Source: Ligula intestinalis (taxonomy: Eukaryota; Platyhelminthes; Cestoda; Diphyllobothriidea; Diphyllobothriidae). From it: a stretch of DNA of 64,000 nucleotides. Below the pieces are notes generated by a model, which made no database searches, had not been told where the DNA came from, and was given only the letters and a program-made list of their open reading frames with translations. Made by a program: the position numbers and the translations under genes. Shown piece by piece: positions 12,590 through 23,500 of this stretch. Location: assembly GCA_036362985.1 (NCBI GenBank), contig JAYGXS010000010.1:11793636-11857635 (forward strand). The letters run 5' to 3'. How positions within the stretch are numbered: position 1 is the first letter of the stretch; the number at the start of each line of letters is the position of its first letter.

Positions 12590-12640
12590 TTCTCCACCTC
12601 TGACGATGGGCTCTCGTAAAAGCTCGAAAGCTCAGGAAAA
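12590..12640 (+). ncRNA. Hammerhead ribozyme motif (PLE D tail)
   Basis: Canonical core CTGACGA (12600-12606). Stem II is GGGCT (12608-12612) with AGCTC (12621-12625), one G-U pair, around an 8-nt loop; GAAA follows at 12626-12629. After GAA comes the palindrome AGCT, then C as the expected cleavage nucleotide, then AGG, which pairs with CCT just 5' of the core (12597-12599). This fits the minimal type I hammerheads known from PLEs that act as dimers. Activity is not shown. Confidence 0.6.
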
Positions 12641-12806
12641 AACAAATTTCTTTCCAGTGATCGACCATATGTCTCCTTCACCAATAGATATTCTTGGAAT
12701 ACGAGTATTGTCTCGCACTTATGAGAGTCCGAGCACGAAGTGAGATAAGTGTACGCTGGGGCAGGGTTTTCCATTCCTTTTATTTGACCCAGTCGTGAAA
12801 AAACTA

Positions 12807-12879
12807 GCGGCATTCGGTGGGATTCGAACCCGCATAGGAGGGAGGCTTTGTACGCAATCCAACTGTCTACGAATGTCGC
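12807..12879 (-). tRNA. tRNA-like sequence or tRNA-derived SINE head (degenerate)
   Basis: On the minus strand a perfect B box, GGTTCGAATCC (12820-12830), sits in a T-arm-like hairpin (GCGGG/CCCAC with one mismatch). Ten-base arms at 12807-12816 and 12870-12879 are complementary except for one pair and enclose about 73 nt, the size of a tRNA. The A box (TAGACAGTTGG) is only approximate, and I cannot place a sound D arm or anticodon. More likely a pseudogene or SINE head than a working tRNA. Confidence 0.35.
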
Positions 12880-12999
12880 GACTCACACCGTGTGTTTACT
12901 CACACCTAAATCGATATTACCCGCCCAACTTTGCCGCTCATATGGGATCCACCAATACGGGACAGCAAGTTGACTGCCCAAGCTGGACTTCCGGCTTTT

Positions 13000-13780
13000 G
13001 GTGACACATAAACTCCAACTTCTTGTTTCCTAGATTTCATGGCAACTTCAATTCCCTTTTAAGAGAAAGAACTGAGATGGTGTGTAGTTTAACTGATCGG
13101 CTAGATAAGGCAGCGGCAGTGGAGGAATGGGAATGGTGAGATGAAAGCAGTGACGTCAGCAAGTATTTTACGCAAACATTGTGTCAAGCCTGATAGATGC
13201 CTATTGTAACATTGTGATCGCTCTCCAACAGGGGTTATTCTAGACATTATAGGAGCCGTAACCACTGAGCAAATTATTTAATTTTACTTGTAGAGAATCT
13301 GGCAACCTTCACCATGGCCAGAACGAAGGAACAGTCAAACACCGGAAAATAAATTTAAGCTTTTTTGACTTTCCTATGGGATGAAGAAAACGTTACTCAA
13401 AGTGGCGTTTTATATATAAGCAAGCAATCGTGGAGCCCTTGATAAGTAATTTCCCATCTATTTCAAAGGCCTTCATGCCCATGTTTGTAAAAAACTTGTA
13501 ATCGCATTAAGACACCTATTTCTCTTTGATTCTGCGCCTCTTAGCCACGTCATCAAACAGAAGTATGTACTATATTGAAATATGTGTCGAATCAGAGGAG
13601 TAATGCATTACACCCTGTTTTGCTTCTGAGCTGATGTAACTTTAATTTTGCGGCTGACTGCAATGTGTCTCAACATACCGATAAAGTGTCACTATGCAGC
13701 TAGGTCTGTGGCTGATTGGGTGGTATCTGCCGAAACTCACTACTTAAATTGCAATTATCACTGTTCTGAACACTTCGGTC
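13000..13780. other. Intergenic, no recognised element
   Basis: No PLE, LINE or repeat signature identified. Confidence 0.4.
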
Positions 13781-13789
13781 TTGAAGCCT

Positions 13790-14545
13790 TCATAATCTTC
13801 GCGGCAGTCGAGGACATCAAGGAAGGCTAGCTGGTTGTTTTCTGCCTACTCCATCACAAATTGCATGTCCGGGAAGATGCTATGGGGACGTTCTGTGAAT
13901 GTGAGCACTTCAGATATGAGTCCAGAACTCAGTGAATCCGTTGATGTGCCCTGCACCTACTCATCAATTTTTCTGGCAAACACGAAGTATGCCTTGAGAC
14001 AGGATCTCAAGAGCATCAGGATTTGAACGTGTCTGATGCGCTTCTCCACATCATCGTATTTGCTCCGTTAGAGTAGTTCGACGGTGTTGGCTGCCCGATC
14101 CAGGAAGATAGATGTGAAAATTTACGTGACATCAGAGGATACCATGACTTCGTTTGGCAGGTGACTTATCCTTTTAATTGTCTTCCAGAAATTTTTAAGC
14201 GAATGGACGGTGGTTTCTGGGTCGGTGTTTAGAACTTTCAGACGCCAAAACAGCCACTTGGCTAGTCCGTAGGATGGAGTGCCTTTCAGCGATAGGATGG
14301 CTTGGAGAGAAGAGCACTCCTTGTGCACCTCGAGGAGGCCATAGAAGTGGAGCAAGGCCGTTTCTTGCACTCTCGTCATTCGTCGCTCAGTTGGCGTTAT
14401 TGCATCAGAGTTCTCTAATGCCCACAGGTTCGAACTAATTTTGTGTGTCAGCCTTTTGAGGGGGCTGGTTTCGCAAGGGGCATACTCCAGTAAGTTGTTG
14501 GTTTTTTGGCGTAATTCTGGGTGTTCATTGCCAAGACATCGTAAA
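13790..14545 (-). pseudogene. PLE remnant E with catalytic block deleted
   Basis: Minus-strand fragment of the same PLE family as the element at 43.6-46.4 kb. It reads SPLKRLTHKISSNLWALEN near 14400-14480 and LLHFYGLLEVHK near 14325-14365. LSLKGTPSYGLAKWLFWRLK follows near 14240-14300 and VMVSSDVT near 14120-14145 (start of motif A). Motif B is recognisable near 13925-13950 (SSGLISEVL). The frame then jumps straight to FPDMQFVME and AFLDVLDCR, omitting the roughly 35 residues that hold the YVDD catalytic loop. No GIY-YIG module remains. Confidence 0.7.
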
Positions 14546-14559
14546 TGGAAGGTATTGTG

Positions 14560-15630
14560 TAAACTTCCATCTCAAAGGGAAAAAGGCCAATAGGTAGCCA
14601 GATTTTCCTTGCCACGGACACGATGGATTCTATAAGAAAATGCGGAGATTAAGTAGAGAAAAGGTTTTTCATTAGGTGGTACTGCTCGAGAGTTTTATCC
14701 AAGGTGAAAACGAGAGGTTTTTGTTGTTTGATTGATTCAAGATATTTGTTAACAGGTCGATAATGGAAATGACCAGTGAAATTGTCGGGAGTCCTCGGCA
14801 GACGACACTGTAACAAGTCTGTTTCTTCATGAAGTAATCTAGAGGCGTTCAAATACCACACACAGTATACTGGGGGAAGCACCAACGACAATGCCGGAAT
14901 CATCTGCCGGGAAAGTAGATGGGAAATTGAAGGGGAAATATGGTGGTGATGAAATAGTTCTGCTTGCCAGGCGGGGGTTTAAAACGTAAAGGTGCTGCGT
15001 CAAATGATTCTATTGTTCGTTGCACATCTTCTGGAGTCTGACGACGACCTGGGGATACAGAGTGGAAAATGTACTTAATAAATTAACCTTGCTGTCCCAA
15101 AGAACGTTTGCACTTGAAATTACATTTACTGGGCTGCCTGCCTTCCAAGGAATTTATTCTTTTTGACCTTACCGCTGAATTGTTTTCAGAAGCGTTCTGG
15201 CGCTTGAAAGAACAGAATTACGGTTAAAAGAGCTACTTTGACCGCAGGCAGGTAAAGTATTGAGTCGGGCGGACGCGTTTGGTCGGGAAAACTTTCCACG
15301 CACGATTGACAATAAAAAGACCGTCTTCTTCGGCTTCCGCGCAACTTCCGCGAGGATGCCAACAAAAGGAGGCTTACTTACTACCCTTACACCAACCGCT
15401 AACGTGAGGGGGTAATGCGCTTGCCAGCACGTGACCTCTTCATTAGAGGGGGCCCCAGAGGCGGCTATAATGGGATATCTCCAGCAGCATTAAATTAAGC
15501 AAAAAGATTTCTGTAGAGGCAATAGTAGACATATATATTTATCAATGAAAGAAAACGTTCACGTTCCAGGTATTTGTATCGGTAAAGAAGACAAATGATT
15601 GAAAACCGGTTGAGGCTCTTCGGAAAAATC
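14560..15630. other. Intergenic, unassigned
   Basis: A minus-strand frame of 84 codons (14649-14903) shows no domain I recognise. No repeat partner was noticed. Confidence 0.35.
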
Positions 15631-15639
15631 AAGAGATAC

Positions 15640-15682
15640 CTGTGAATTTTAGAGCTGGTAACACGTGCTCTTCATCAGACGA
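15640..15682 (-). ncRNA. Hammerhead-like motif, decayed, isolated
   Basis: Minus strand: intact core CTGATGA (15672-15678) and perfect stem II AGAGC/GCTCT (15667-15671 with 15651-15655). The expected GAA is replaced by AA or TAA before AATTC. AATT would be the palindromic stem III. No PLE coding sequence adjoins it, so it is probably a truncated tail. Confidence 0.35.
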
Positions 15683-16639
15683 AATAAAAGGAACGGATAT
15701 AACATCATTAGACTGAACAGTTTATATTTCATGATAGATGGAGAAAAGTAAACTTAAATGTATAATATTTAGTTGCTAAAATTGATTTTAAAGCGACCGT
15801 GGGCGGACGCATTTCTTGGATGGGTTCGTAGGTTGGTAGGCGCGGAGTGGCCAACGAAATAGTCATGTGAGTCTTCAGCCATAATTGAAAAGGAGGCGCC
15901 TTCTTGCCTTTAATACGCTCCTTCCGACAGCTTCCGAGATGTGCACTCCGCCATTGGGGTTACAGCTGTCCGTTGTCAGCGGCCCTTCATACCCTAGAGA
16001 CGCGCGATAAGGCGCGCAGTGTTACTGGCTTGTGTTACAGCTAACAGTCATCAGTCGATCGATTATCAACCGTCTGTTACCTGCCTTTAAGTGCACTCCG
16101 GCATGTCCATTACCCACAGTGGGGTTTGGCTAAGTGTTCCCGGCTTTATCCTTTCGCCTGTCTCCCTTATAGGAACATTCTACCACCCACTCCACATTTC
16201 ATTTACCTTTGTTGTGCTAGATAACCTTAGGACTGACGTCATACCGACATTCTACTCCACATCAATCGACAAGGAAAACCTTTGTTAACTGCGAAAACCC
16301 ATCCGCAATTGACACGGACGCTAGAAAGGGATACTGAGATTTAGAGACAGTTAATTTAGGGTGTTGGGGGTTAGATTTAGAGACATCGTTTTTAGGTTAA
16401 ACTTGGGTGGGATTATATTTAAGGATATAATTCTCCATTAATTCTAGGTGCATGGCTTTTTGTTGTAGTTTTGGCCCTCTATCTTCCCACTGGTTGGCCT
16501 AAGTTCGGCTCAGGTTAAATTTCTCTTTGCCGTATTCGAACTTGTTCTTAGCCCAGAGTCTATTAATAGCCCCTTGTCTCGATTTTTTGAACGGCGTCAC
16601 AACATTCTAGTTACTTATTCACACGCTTAATCAAACCGG

Positions 16640-17440
16640 TCTGTCGCACGAAGCGAGCGAGTGTCACTGGAATGTGGGGGTAACATGCAATGGAAGTGCA
16701 AGGGCTTGTGTCAACGTCTTCTGACAACACAGCACTGGATTCGCAAGCCGTATAACCACGGCTTCGGCTGTTGCAAGCGCCCGTTGGCGCAGGCCCTTGG
16801 CAAAATTAGCTGATGTCTGGTAGACAACCTGAAAGACTTCGTTAGTATCGACTCGATGTGCGACAATAGAACTCGAGACCGATCTAGTTTCACCTTTACT
16901 CCACCAGGCCGGTATGTGCTCACGTACCCTCTTTTCCAGGCGTCTTGTTGTTCGGCCAATTCATCCTGCTCCACAGGAGCAAGTGAAAGAGTAAATGCAC
17001 GTGAAGATGGCCTCCAGCGGGAGTCGGTCTTTACTGCCCAATCGTAGGAGCGGAGAATTCGCGAACAACACCCGTAAGTTCGCCACAGGTAAAGAGCTTC
17101 GGATTGCGGTCCTCAGTCGTCGTCTGACCAGCTCGCTTGCTGCATCGCCTAAGAAAGGCAGTCTTATGAACACGTTTTTCTTTTCTGCGTTTGAGGTATC
17201 GGGCTTTTTGGTGCCCTTGCCAATATTCCTGAGGATGAACCTGTCCAGGTATCCATTTTCAATAAATGTGTGCTGCAGCTGTTGATCTTCTGCTTCGACA
17301 GTGTAAGGAGAGCAGATCCGTCGTACTCTGGCTGCTAATCATTGGACTAGATTTCGTTTTATGTTGAGGGAGACAAAACTGTGAAAATTGGCATTTTGTC
17401 CCATCTAGGTTTTGTCTTAGAATACCCAACGCAGGATAGA
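16640..17440 (-). mobile_element. PLE remnant G, GIY-YIG end
   Basis: Minus-strand 3' part of a PLE. Near 16990-17170 it reads LRRRLRTAIRSSLP-like thumb sequence, then CIYSFTCSCGAG, the entry to a GIY-YIG domain. After a frameshift, EHIPAWWSKGETRSVSSSIV and then KGLRQRALATAEAV follow toward 16720, closely matching the element at 54.7-55.5 kb. Bases 16640-16695 match the distal tail of the same family. The RT catalytic region is missing. Confidence 0.65.
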
Positions 17441-17488
17441 TCCATAAAATTGCCTTCGGAGAAGGACATCAAGGAACCCCGACGAGAG

Positions 17489-17790
17489 ATGGTGATCGCA
17501 TTTTGCCCCCACCCTCCAATGGCAGTCGCTCGCTTCGTGTAAATAGCAATAATTATCACTCCATGTATCTGACCTCTGATCAACGCTCACAACCTGAACC
17601 AATTGCTTCCCCTTCTCCCCCCACCCCAGCACACGAACCTCTACATGCCAACCTCGCCATGTGGGCGACGTGTCAACGATTAATTGTTATCAGACTAACC
17701 TTATAAACCCTGCCCAGCTCTAACGGTTTCATTACCCCTGCAAGTGTTTTGGCCTGACGAAGATTTGCTGAAAACACATGTTTGCCAAAC
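17489..17790 (+). repeat. Inverted PLE 3' segment at the 5' side of remnant G
   Basis: Plus-strand segment matching 56430-56735, for example TGGTGATCGCA...CCCCACATTCCA and, distally, GGCCTGACGAAG with TTGCTG. It is inverted relative to remnant G and lies at its 5' side, the arrangement other PLEs here show. The CTGACGA is present, but I could not form a convincing stem II. Confidence 0.5.
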
Positions 17791-18481
17791 TTAACTTCTT
17801 AACTAAGAATAGTCGCATAAGCCACTGACGGGTGCCTTAACCATGAACTTAAAAGAAAATGCTCACCTTCCTAAGAACAGTTGCCTTTTCTGTATACATA
17901 CAATCAGCAAGTGCACTGTCTGCACACAGACTCTGGATGTAATGCCATAATGAAACTACTTAGCTCAGAAATGCATGAGGCTCCGCCGCTGAAGACGGCC
18001 TTCTCAAGTATTAGTGACGCTTGTCTGGGGGTGATTGCACAGGGCTCTGTACGCCGGCGCAAATGGATATAACGATTGATTCAGTCCTCAGCCGTTCCCA
18101 TCCGTCGAGGAATAAACTCCTCCAGTACTTGACCAGCCGTCTCCTTTGCTTATGTACAGCATTTTCATAAATCCCTGCAGCAGTTTACCGCAGAAAAACT
18201 ATCATATGAGGTGATGATCGAAATTCGAAGAAGTGTTTTTATTTAAAAGATACACATTAAGTAGTATCGTAATATTATTTATCAGGCATCAGCATCCTTA
18301 AATATGTCAGTCATTCCAAGATGCCAACTTTCCAACGAGCGTTTTCTGGCCACCTGGAAAAAGAAAATTCTGTGAAAAAAGGATGTTTAAGTAGTATGAA
18401 TGTTCTAGTTGGTTATTGATGGCCTTTAAAATTCGAATATGTATATGGTGAAATGTAGGCATCCCAAGTAAAAAAGTTTGA

Positions 18482-18642
18482 TTTTCAATAGGTTCTTCGG
18501 AAAAGAGAATTTTTATTTTGTGAATTTTCGAATCTGGAGACCCCACTTCGTCTCCCTATGTCTGAAGACGAAGTGGGGTCTCCAGCTTCGAAAATTTACA
18601 AAATAAAAATTCTCTTTTCCGAACAACCTATTGAACCTCGAA
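18482..18642. repeat. Long fold-back hairpin
   Basis: Arms of roughly 70 bp (about 18482-18553 and 18569-18642) are near-perfect reverse complements, from CAATAGGTT.TTCGGAAAAG through AGACCCCACTTCGTCT, around a spacer of about 15 nt. The right arm together with the spacer contains a hammerhead-like motif. Two head-to-head PLE tails would give this structure. Confidence 0.8.
18555..18605 (+). ncRNA. Hammerhead ribozyme-like motif in fold-back
   Basis: Core CTGAAGA (18562-18568) fits CUGANGA. Stem II is GAAGTGG with CCAGCTTC (one bulged G) around GGTCT, followed by GAAAATTTACA. AATT is palindromic, and ACA (18598-18600) pairs with TGT (18559-18561) for stem I. In the left arm of the hairpin the equivalent core is broken. 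Confidence 0.45.
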
Positions 18643-19579
18643 ATTCGAACATATTTCATGGAAAACATGCACAAAATTTTCCTTCTTTCACCCATTTGGT
18701 GGCAAGTTATTTCGTGCTGGAATATCGTTCGTGAACAGAGTGCATTTTTCGGAACTAAAAATATTTTAGTTGCCAAATAAATTTGAAACCTGTCCGTCGT
18801 TACACCTGCATTTGGAATATAAAAACTGCAGGCTGTATCTATCCTACCTAAAAAAACTCACATATAAATCTATGCTATGAGCAAAACATAACAAAGTACT
18901 CAGAATATTTATCTAGGGATGTGAACAAGGTTATAAACTTTATAAGCAAAATTTCTAACTGGACAGTTACGATGAATTGTAACTTTTTATTTTACGGCCT
19001 AAAACAGTTTCATACCTAGAAACATTGTTAGAATAGAAAGTTACTTTTCTTCAAATAAAAACGGAAAAAGTCTGGAAATGCTGCAAACTTTCCAAACTCT
19101 TAAATTACGGTGGCCAAGTTTTTTTTTAAAAAACAACCTTGAACAACATGCATTGCGTTTACACATGTTTTTAGATACTATATTTGCAAGCAATGGAACG
19201 ATAACGACCTGTCCCTACCGTATTTTCATCTATTTGGCCATGTCAAGCTAATCCTTTGGTAAAAATAGCTCGACCTCGAATAAGAAAGTAGTCAGTATAA
19301 CAGGGGTACTGCATTCAATCTCAGTGCTGGTAGGTGGGTGCTCACGATCGGCTATAGGACTCACTCATCCCGCTGAGTCTTAGGGTTCAGTCTTGAAACC
19401 CCAGTCATGGATTGTATTTGAAAGCTTTGAGCGTTGACTTGAAAAATAAATCATGTCTGACGACATTAATGTTCTTCCTTGCAATAATTAAAATAAACAT
19501 CAAAAATAAAAGCTTAGGAGTTTTTATATTGCTTTAACTAAACGATCCTAACACTCAAACTTCAGCAGTTCAGCTGGGG

Positions 19580-19960
19580 CAGTATATCAGACTGCTCCGT
19601 GTGGTTCAAGTAATTCTTTATTTTAATGAGTCATTTGCGCATGATATCTTTAGTCCTGTCTTTAATTCCAAAAACTAGTCTGATAGCAATGTGTTCGGTT
19701 GCCTCCGAAGCCTCATTAATATATGTAGGGCATGGCATATTCTCGGTGGATTATTCCTTTAACTCTTCTGGGGTGGACACGTAGCATCAGCTGGCATAGA
19801 CCTTTCGATCAATATTCCGCACAATCTGGTCAAGGAGGCACCGAGCCAAAAAGTTTTAGGTTCTGAGTTGCTGTAGTGGTTCTGGATCTAGCTTTTTTTG
19901 TGGACAAGTAAAAGGCTTTTGTGAAAAATTCCTTCCTTACCTGCACCACAATACAAGGCC
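19580..19960 (-). pseudogene. PLE remnant (RT thumb/linker)
   Basis: Minus strand, heavily decayed, same family as element C. It reads ENMPCPTYINEASEATEHIA, matching the KIWHALPYIKDVSEATECIA region of C, then DRTKDIMRK and NHTEQSDIL (NEQSGVIYRI in C). The GIY-YIG and RT palm are missing. Several stops. Confidence 0.6.
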
Positions 19961-20309
19961 TTTAACATTTTAACAAGGCTTTGAAACTAAGGAAGGTCTC
20001 TTTGGTACTGTGTGCCGTGAAACAGTTGGGCTTTTACGCAAATAATACCAGCATATTGGTGTACACCGATCGGGTTAGGTGAAATGCTCATCTCGTTCGC
20101 CCCTGGGCTAGGTTTAGAGCTCTTGCATGCAATTTCGAACTGGTCGATTTCATAACCAATAGCAGTTTAGCAGGAGCTAGGACAGTAATTCGGTTCCCTT
20201 GTTGGTCATGATGGCATCTTTGGCTGCCTAAATGGTTCAGAAGAATAGGAACGCCCTGCAACTTTTCAAGAGGTGGTCTTTCAAAAAATTTTAAGAAGGT
20301 TAACTATTG

Positions 20310-20510
20310 CTATCTCTTAACTATAGTACTAACCCCAACTTAAAATTGAAGTGTAACCTTAACCTTAAGTATAGTCCTATCTTACACCTATGCTCTATAG
20401 ATAACAGGGACCCAAACCGTAATTCTTAACATCTTCTAGACCCTAACCGTGACTCTTGCCTTTATCTCAACCTCGAACATAACCCTCAACTTCATCCTCA
20501 ATACGATTTT
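20310..20510. repeat. Degenerate telomere-like (TAACCC) tract
   Basis: Interrupted CTAACCC/TAACCTT-like units over about 200 bp (CTAACCCCAA, TAACCTTAACC, CCCTAACCGTG, AACCCTCAA). Too divergent to be a telomere. Similar tracts occur near 16330-16430, 22960-23090 and 40140-40340 and inside the MITE at 53850. Confidence 0.5.
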
Positions 20511-20599
20511 GCGGAATTTGGCGCGAAGCGATATGTATTGTGGTGGTTCCTGCTCCAGTGTCCTGTTTAGGCGGCCAATTAAGTCATCCCTGCCCTTCG

Positions 20600-23500
20600 G
20601 TCACTGAGCGTTTACAATGTTTCAGCAGTGAGCCACGGGTCCATCGTCCTATTGTTTACAATCTAAGATATGCAAAATGATAGTTTGGATCTCAATCAAT
20701 CATTTTATTGGTACATGCTCGTCCCGACAAGCAGAAAATGAGCCGTGGAGTAATTATATATGCATGTGCATATGTAAAATAATTGAAGGAATAATATGCT
20801 GAAGTGAAAGCTATCCTTTCGGCAAATGCACCGACATTCCTGCAGCACTGATCTAAACCGCATTGTACACTTTGAAGTAGGAATTGGTGAGAAACGTTTG
20901 CCGACAATGGAACGAAAAATGAATACCCATTCTTCCATGCGACCAACTGCGTATGTCGTAGGCCATCATTTCAAAGGCAAAAAATGCTCATTTTTCCTGC
21001 AATAAAGCTGAATCGATGCACGCCATTCGCATAAGGCAAGGAAGAAGGCGCAAAATGCATTAAGCGTTCACTTATACACGATGGTACGTAAAATGTGAGC
21101 CTTTTCCCTCACGTATACACATGAAATGTGTACAGTCCTGCGAGTCCTGCAAACAAATTTCATGACGAAATTTAAGTTGGTATTTTAGCGTATATCTGGA
21201 CAGCTTATTTTGATCAACTGAGTACATTTAATAATAAGAATGGTTCTGGTTTGGAAAAAATAGCCTTCTTAGTTAAATTTAGCGGGGTAATAGACGCTCA
21301 TTTTGGCTTAATCATGAGTAAGTTTATATTTAAGAAATGCCATATGCTATAAGGAAAGACAGAACCAAACTTCCTTCTAATATACATTGTGTTGTGGAAG
21401 AATTCCACAAAAATTAAAAAAGGTGGAATAATAATCCCTTTCAGAACTGGAAAAGTTTGCGCAAAGTTTATCACATGGAAGTGAAGCGAATTTTAAGGAA
21501 TTGCATTTATTTACAGAAACAAGCAGGGATCGAAATTATAAAAATTATATTTATTTATTCTGTGAAGTTTTTTGCTAAAAATGCAGTAACAAAAGCCATT
21601 GGTAGAACATTTTCTTTTATCGCATAGCTGGCCTTGCGCGTAAGCAAAGTGTCCATATGTTACCGCAAAGGCAACCTTAAGAAAGCCTTATTGAATGTAG
21701 GCCATATAGAAATAAAGTTTTTTTTAACAATACGTTCCGCTCAGGCGTTATTTGGAAACGGAACAGACAGAAGAATAATAAGTAGTTCAAAAATGGTCTA
21801 TACATGACCTGTTTTTTTGTATTTGCAGGCTTATATCTGATCGTGGAATTAATCCCCTTAAGCGGAAAATTATCCGTTATAAAGAAAAAAGTATTTTCTT
21901 TCATTTCCAGTCAAATGTAATCGTTTTTCTTCATTTAAATTAAAGAAATGGTCAAATGACTCCACTTTTACTGTGACATAACCTTGAAAAAAGTTAATGC
22001 ACACAGAAGTTCGTCAGCTACATATCCAATAAAAGCATTTTTTAAAGAGGAAGCTTATTATGAAAGGTTTTTTATTAATCTTAGGAGTAGCAATATGTGT
22101 AGTATTTAGCAGACATTTTGTATGCTCGACAATGTGGTTTGCTGTTTTGCAGCATTTCAAAATTTGACCTACATGGCCATCTTCATAAGAACTTACATCC
22201 AGAAGCCCATTTTTTCGCTAAATGCTGTTTAGTTTATCTTATTTTAAAGGCTTTGATGTAAACTTCGAACAGAAGCGCAATTTATCAACTTATCAATGAA
22301 GGCACACAAAAACAAATGAAATGATGAGAGACTTTATTCCACGATATTCAATAACTAGTTATCCAGTAATTACCCTTTGTACAAAATATCTTGACTTAAG
22401 ACAAGTTCTTTCTAAATATAGAAATTGGTTGCATTCCGTTTTTAACTTAATAAAATATTTAAATTTATTAGAATAAGAATTTCTTTAAAAAATTTCCTAA
22501 AGAAATTCTTATTGTCATAATTAATATCTTAGGATGCAAATATTTAAATATTTAAATTCAGTGTTCTAATTTATAGCAATTTTGTACATCTCCGGAACTT
22601 GGGGTTTGTCGGAAATTTTTGTTTCGAAACAATCACTCAGTACTTCTTATACTTCTTTTAAGTACTTAATATGCCTAATGCTGCTCACTATCATTGATAA
22701 GCTTTCGTAAATGCGTTCTCGCTGGTATGGGAGAAATAAGCAAACATTTACAAACTTAGGTAAGTTGCTTGCAGGACTCGCAATACTGTATAACTCCTCC
22801 ATATATAAGATCAACCGCAATTTTTTTATCAACTAACTTCGTAGCAAAGTTAGTTTTTGTACAATGTAATTAGTAGACACGAAATATGGCCTTCCCGTTA
22901 ATAAAAATGAACTTTTACTAGATTCCACGAAGGTAAAAATAACAGTAAGGCTTACGGTTTGCGGTAATTATATGGCTAATTTTAAGGTTAATGTTAAGGT
23001 GAAGTTAAAGTTTGGGATAAGTATTCTTTTGTGTTTAGACTATGCTTAACGTTTGGTTAGTGTAAATATGAAGGTTAGGTTTGGAACAGGCAAATTTTTT
23101 GGAGTTAAGGGCAAGTCCGCCCATTTTCCTGTAGGAGGAGCTTTTATATTTCTGTCTCATAATTTGATTTATCAGGGAAGACTATATATGGATCAACTGG
23201 CATCCTCATTATGGGCTTTTTAAGAAATGGAAATGTAAGCCACACTGACCCCACAAAAAGTGCATGGTTCTGAAAAATTGCAGATTAACATAGAGATTGT
23301 CCACAATGCGTTCTCGACAATTCAATATATGGATATCAATAACCACGCCCAGAAAGGAAGCACAGAAATTCATTTCAAGGACCCTTTAGCCGCGCATAAA
23401 CAAATATATTTTGCGGCGATCCAAAATCCAAAAGGAGCTTACTGCTGGCAGAAAACTAAAAGGGAAGCAAAGCATCATATTGATGGGGAAACAACAGAAG

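Larger units (their letters stand above)
11804..12693 (+). mobile_element. Penelope-like element D, inverted partner of C, with gap
   Basis: Plus-strand copy of the same PLE family facing element C head to head; the junction is near 11803. Bases 11804-12337 repeat the ILPADKG-to-RT-motif-A region of C at high identity, including [12 protein letters not shown] in a shifted frame. After a 10-N gap, 12348-12693 repeats the 3' tail of C. The RT palm, thumb and GIY-YIG, about 1.2 kb in C, are absent, either unassembled or deleted. Matching ends at CTTCACCAA in both copies (9478 and 12693), which places the family's 3' terminus. Confidence 0.8.

Noticed and set aside
17740..17790. Hammerhead ribozyme at the CTGACGA of the G/N tail family
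   Set aside because: No stem II between the core and the following GAAA, and the counterpart at 56690 lacks GAAA; the core match alone is not enough.
20310..20510. Internal telomere array
   Set aside because: Units are too degenerate and irregular; more like the interior of a MITE-type repeat.
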